Source: Lentisphaeria bacterium (GTDB lineage Bacteria; Verrucomicrobiota; Lentisphaeria; Oligosphaerales; Lenti-02). From it: a stretch of DNA of 6,540 nucleotides. Shown here in pieces: positions 6,417 through 6,540 of this stretch. Each line of letters begins with the position of its first letter. The stretch's first letter is position 1. Position numbers and translations under genes: made by a program. The stretch spans positions 1 to 6,540 of the forward strand of contig JAGLDW010001240.1 in NCBI GenBank assembly GCA_023145395.1. Direction: 5' to 3'. A model generated the notes under the pieces. That model did no database searches. It saw only the letters and a program-made list of their open reading frames with translations, and was not told the origin of the DNA.

Positions 6417-6540
6417 CCTGGGAGGGCGAAGCTCCCGCTGAGCCGCCACACTGCGTGTCCGTTGTCCCCTGGAGGGCGAACGGCCCGTGAGCCGCCGCGA
6501 GGCATAGCCGTTGTCCCCTGGAGGGCGAACGGCCCGTGAG
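6417..6540. repeat. Tandem intergenic repeat, unit about 49-50 bases, continuing past the window edge
   Basis: The core GGAGGGCGAA starts at 6421, 6471 and 6520, so the spacing is 50 then 49 bases. The second and third copies are identical for all 21 bases visible, and GTTGTCCCCT precedes both (6461-6470 and 6510-6519). The first copy differs in its middle, reading GAAGCTCCCGCTGAGCCGCC where the second reads GAACGGCCCGTGAGCCGCC. Each copy can form a small hairpin: GGGAG with CTCCC in the first, and GGGC with GCCC in the second. The first copy's GGAGGGCGAAGCTCCCGCTG word is like a dispersed repeat (coding E-G-E-A-P-A-E-P in one frame) that I recall from planctomycete-like and other environmental genomes. 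It may also help end transcription of the cyclophilin gene, although no T-run follows. Spacing and diverging units argue against CRISPR. Confidence 0.65.

Noticed and set aside
6417..6540. CRISPR array from the regular 49-50-base periodicity.
   Set aside because: The units are similar along most of their length rather than having identical repeats with unique spacers, and no cas gene is seen.

Overview
The window reads as a piece of a chromosome from an uncultured, high-GC bacterium. The mix suggests a lineage such as the PVC group (Planctomycetota, Verrucomicrobiota, Lentisphaerota) or Hydrogenedentota: a squalene-hopene-cyclase-like protein of a type I associate with planctomycete-like bacteria, an SGNH hydrolase with an extra N-terminal module, a membrane-anchored cyclophilin, and gaps full of dispersed repeat families. 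No rRNA or tRNA is present, so this placement is an inference from gene style only.

Layout, left to right. (1) 2-751 (+) is the 3' part of an SGNH/GDSL hydrolase gene that enters from the left edge. (2) Its last codons and its stop lie inside an integron attC-like hairpin (717-805), followed by a polypyrimidine tract (856-888). (3) 949-2724 (-) encodes a 591-residue squalene-hopene-cyclase-family protein that keeps the class II DxDD acid motif but is divergent at pocket positions. (4) 2725-3058 is a gene-free gap of 334 bases holding a large imperfect inverted repeat (2753-2904) and a short repeat of the widespread CACGAAGG type (2995-3035). (5) 3059-3907 (-) encodes a conserved-looking but uncharacterised 282-residue protein with a possible MmcB-like, PD-(D/E)XK-related fold. 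(6) A short divergent intergenic region carries a good -10 box (3977-3982) for the rightward genes. (7) cysS, cysteinyl-tRNA synthetase, lies at 4034-5440 (+). (8) A membrane-anchored cyclophilin peptidyl-prolyl isomerase lies at 5519-6367 (+). (9) From 6417 to the right edge there is a roughly 49-50-base tandem repeat that runs out of the window.

There is no single obvious multi-gene system. cysS and the cyclophilin gene are a codirectional housekeeping pair separated by 78 bases and may be cotranscribed. The cyclase and the 282-residue protein point left and are separated by the repeat-rich gap, so they are probably independent units. The SGNH gene and the cyclase gene converge on the attC-like hairpin. 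The most unusual content is the divergent orphan cyclase, the SGNH gene whose C-terminus is written by an attC-like hairpin, the uncharacterised protein with a degenerate nuclease-like signature, and the presence of several unrelated intergenic repeat families within 6.5 kb.
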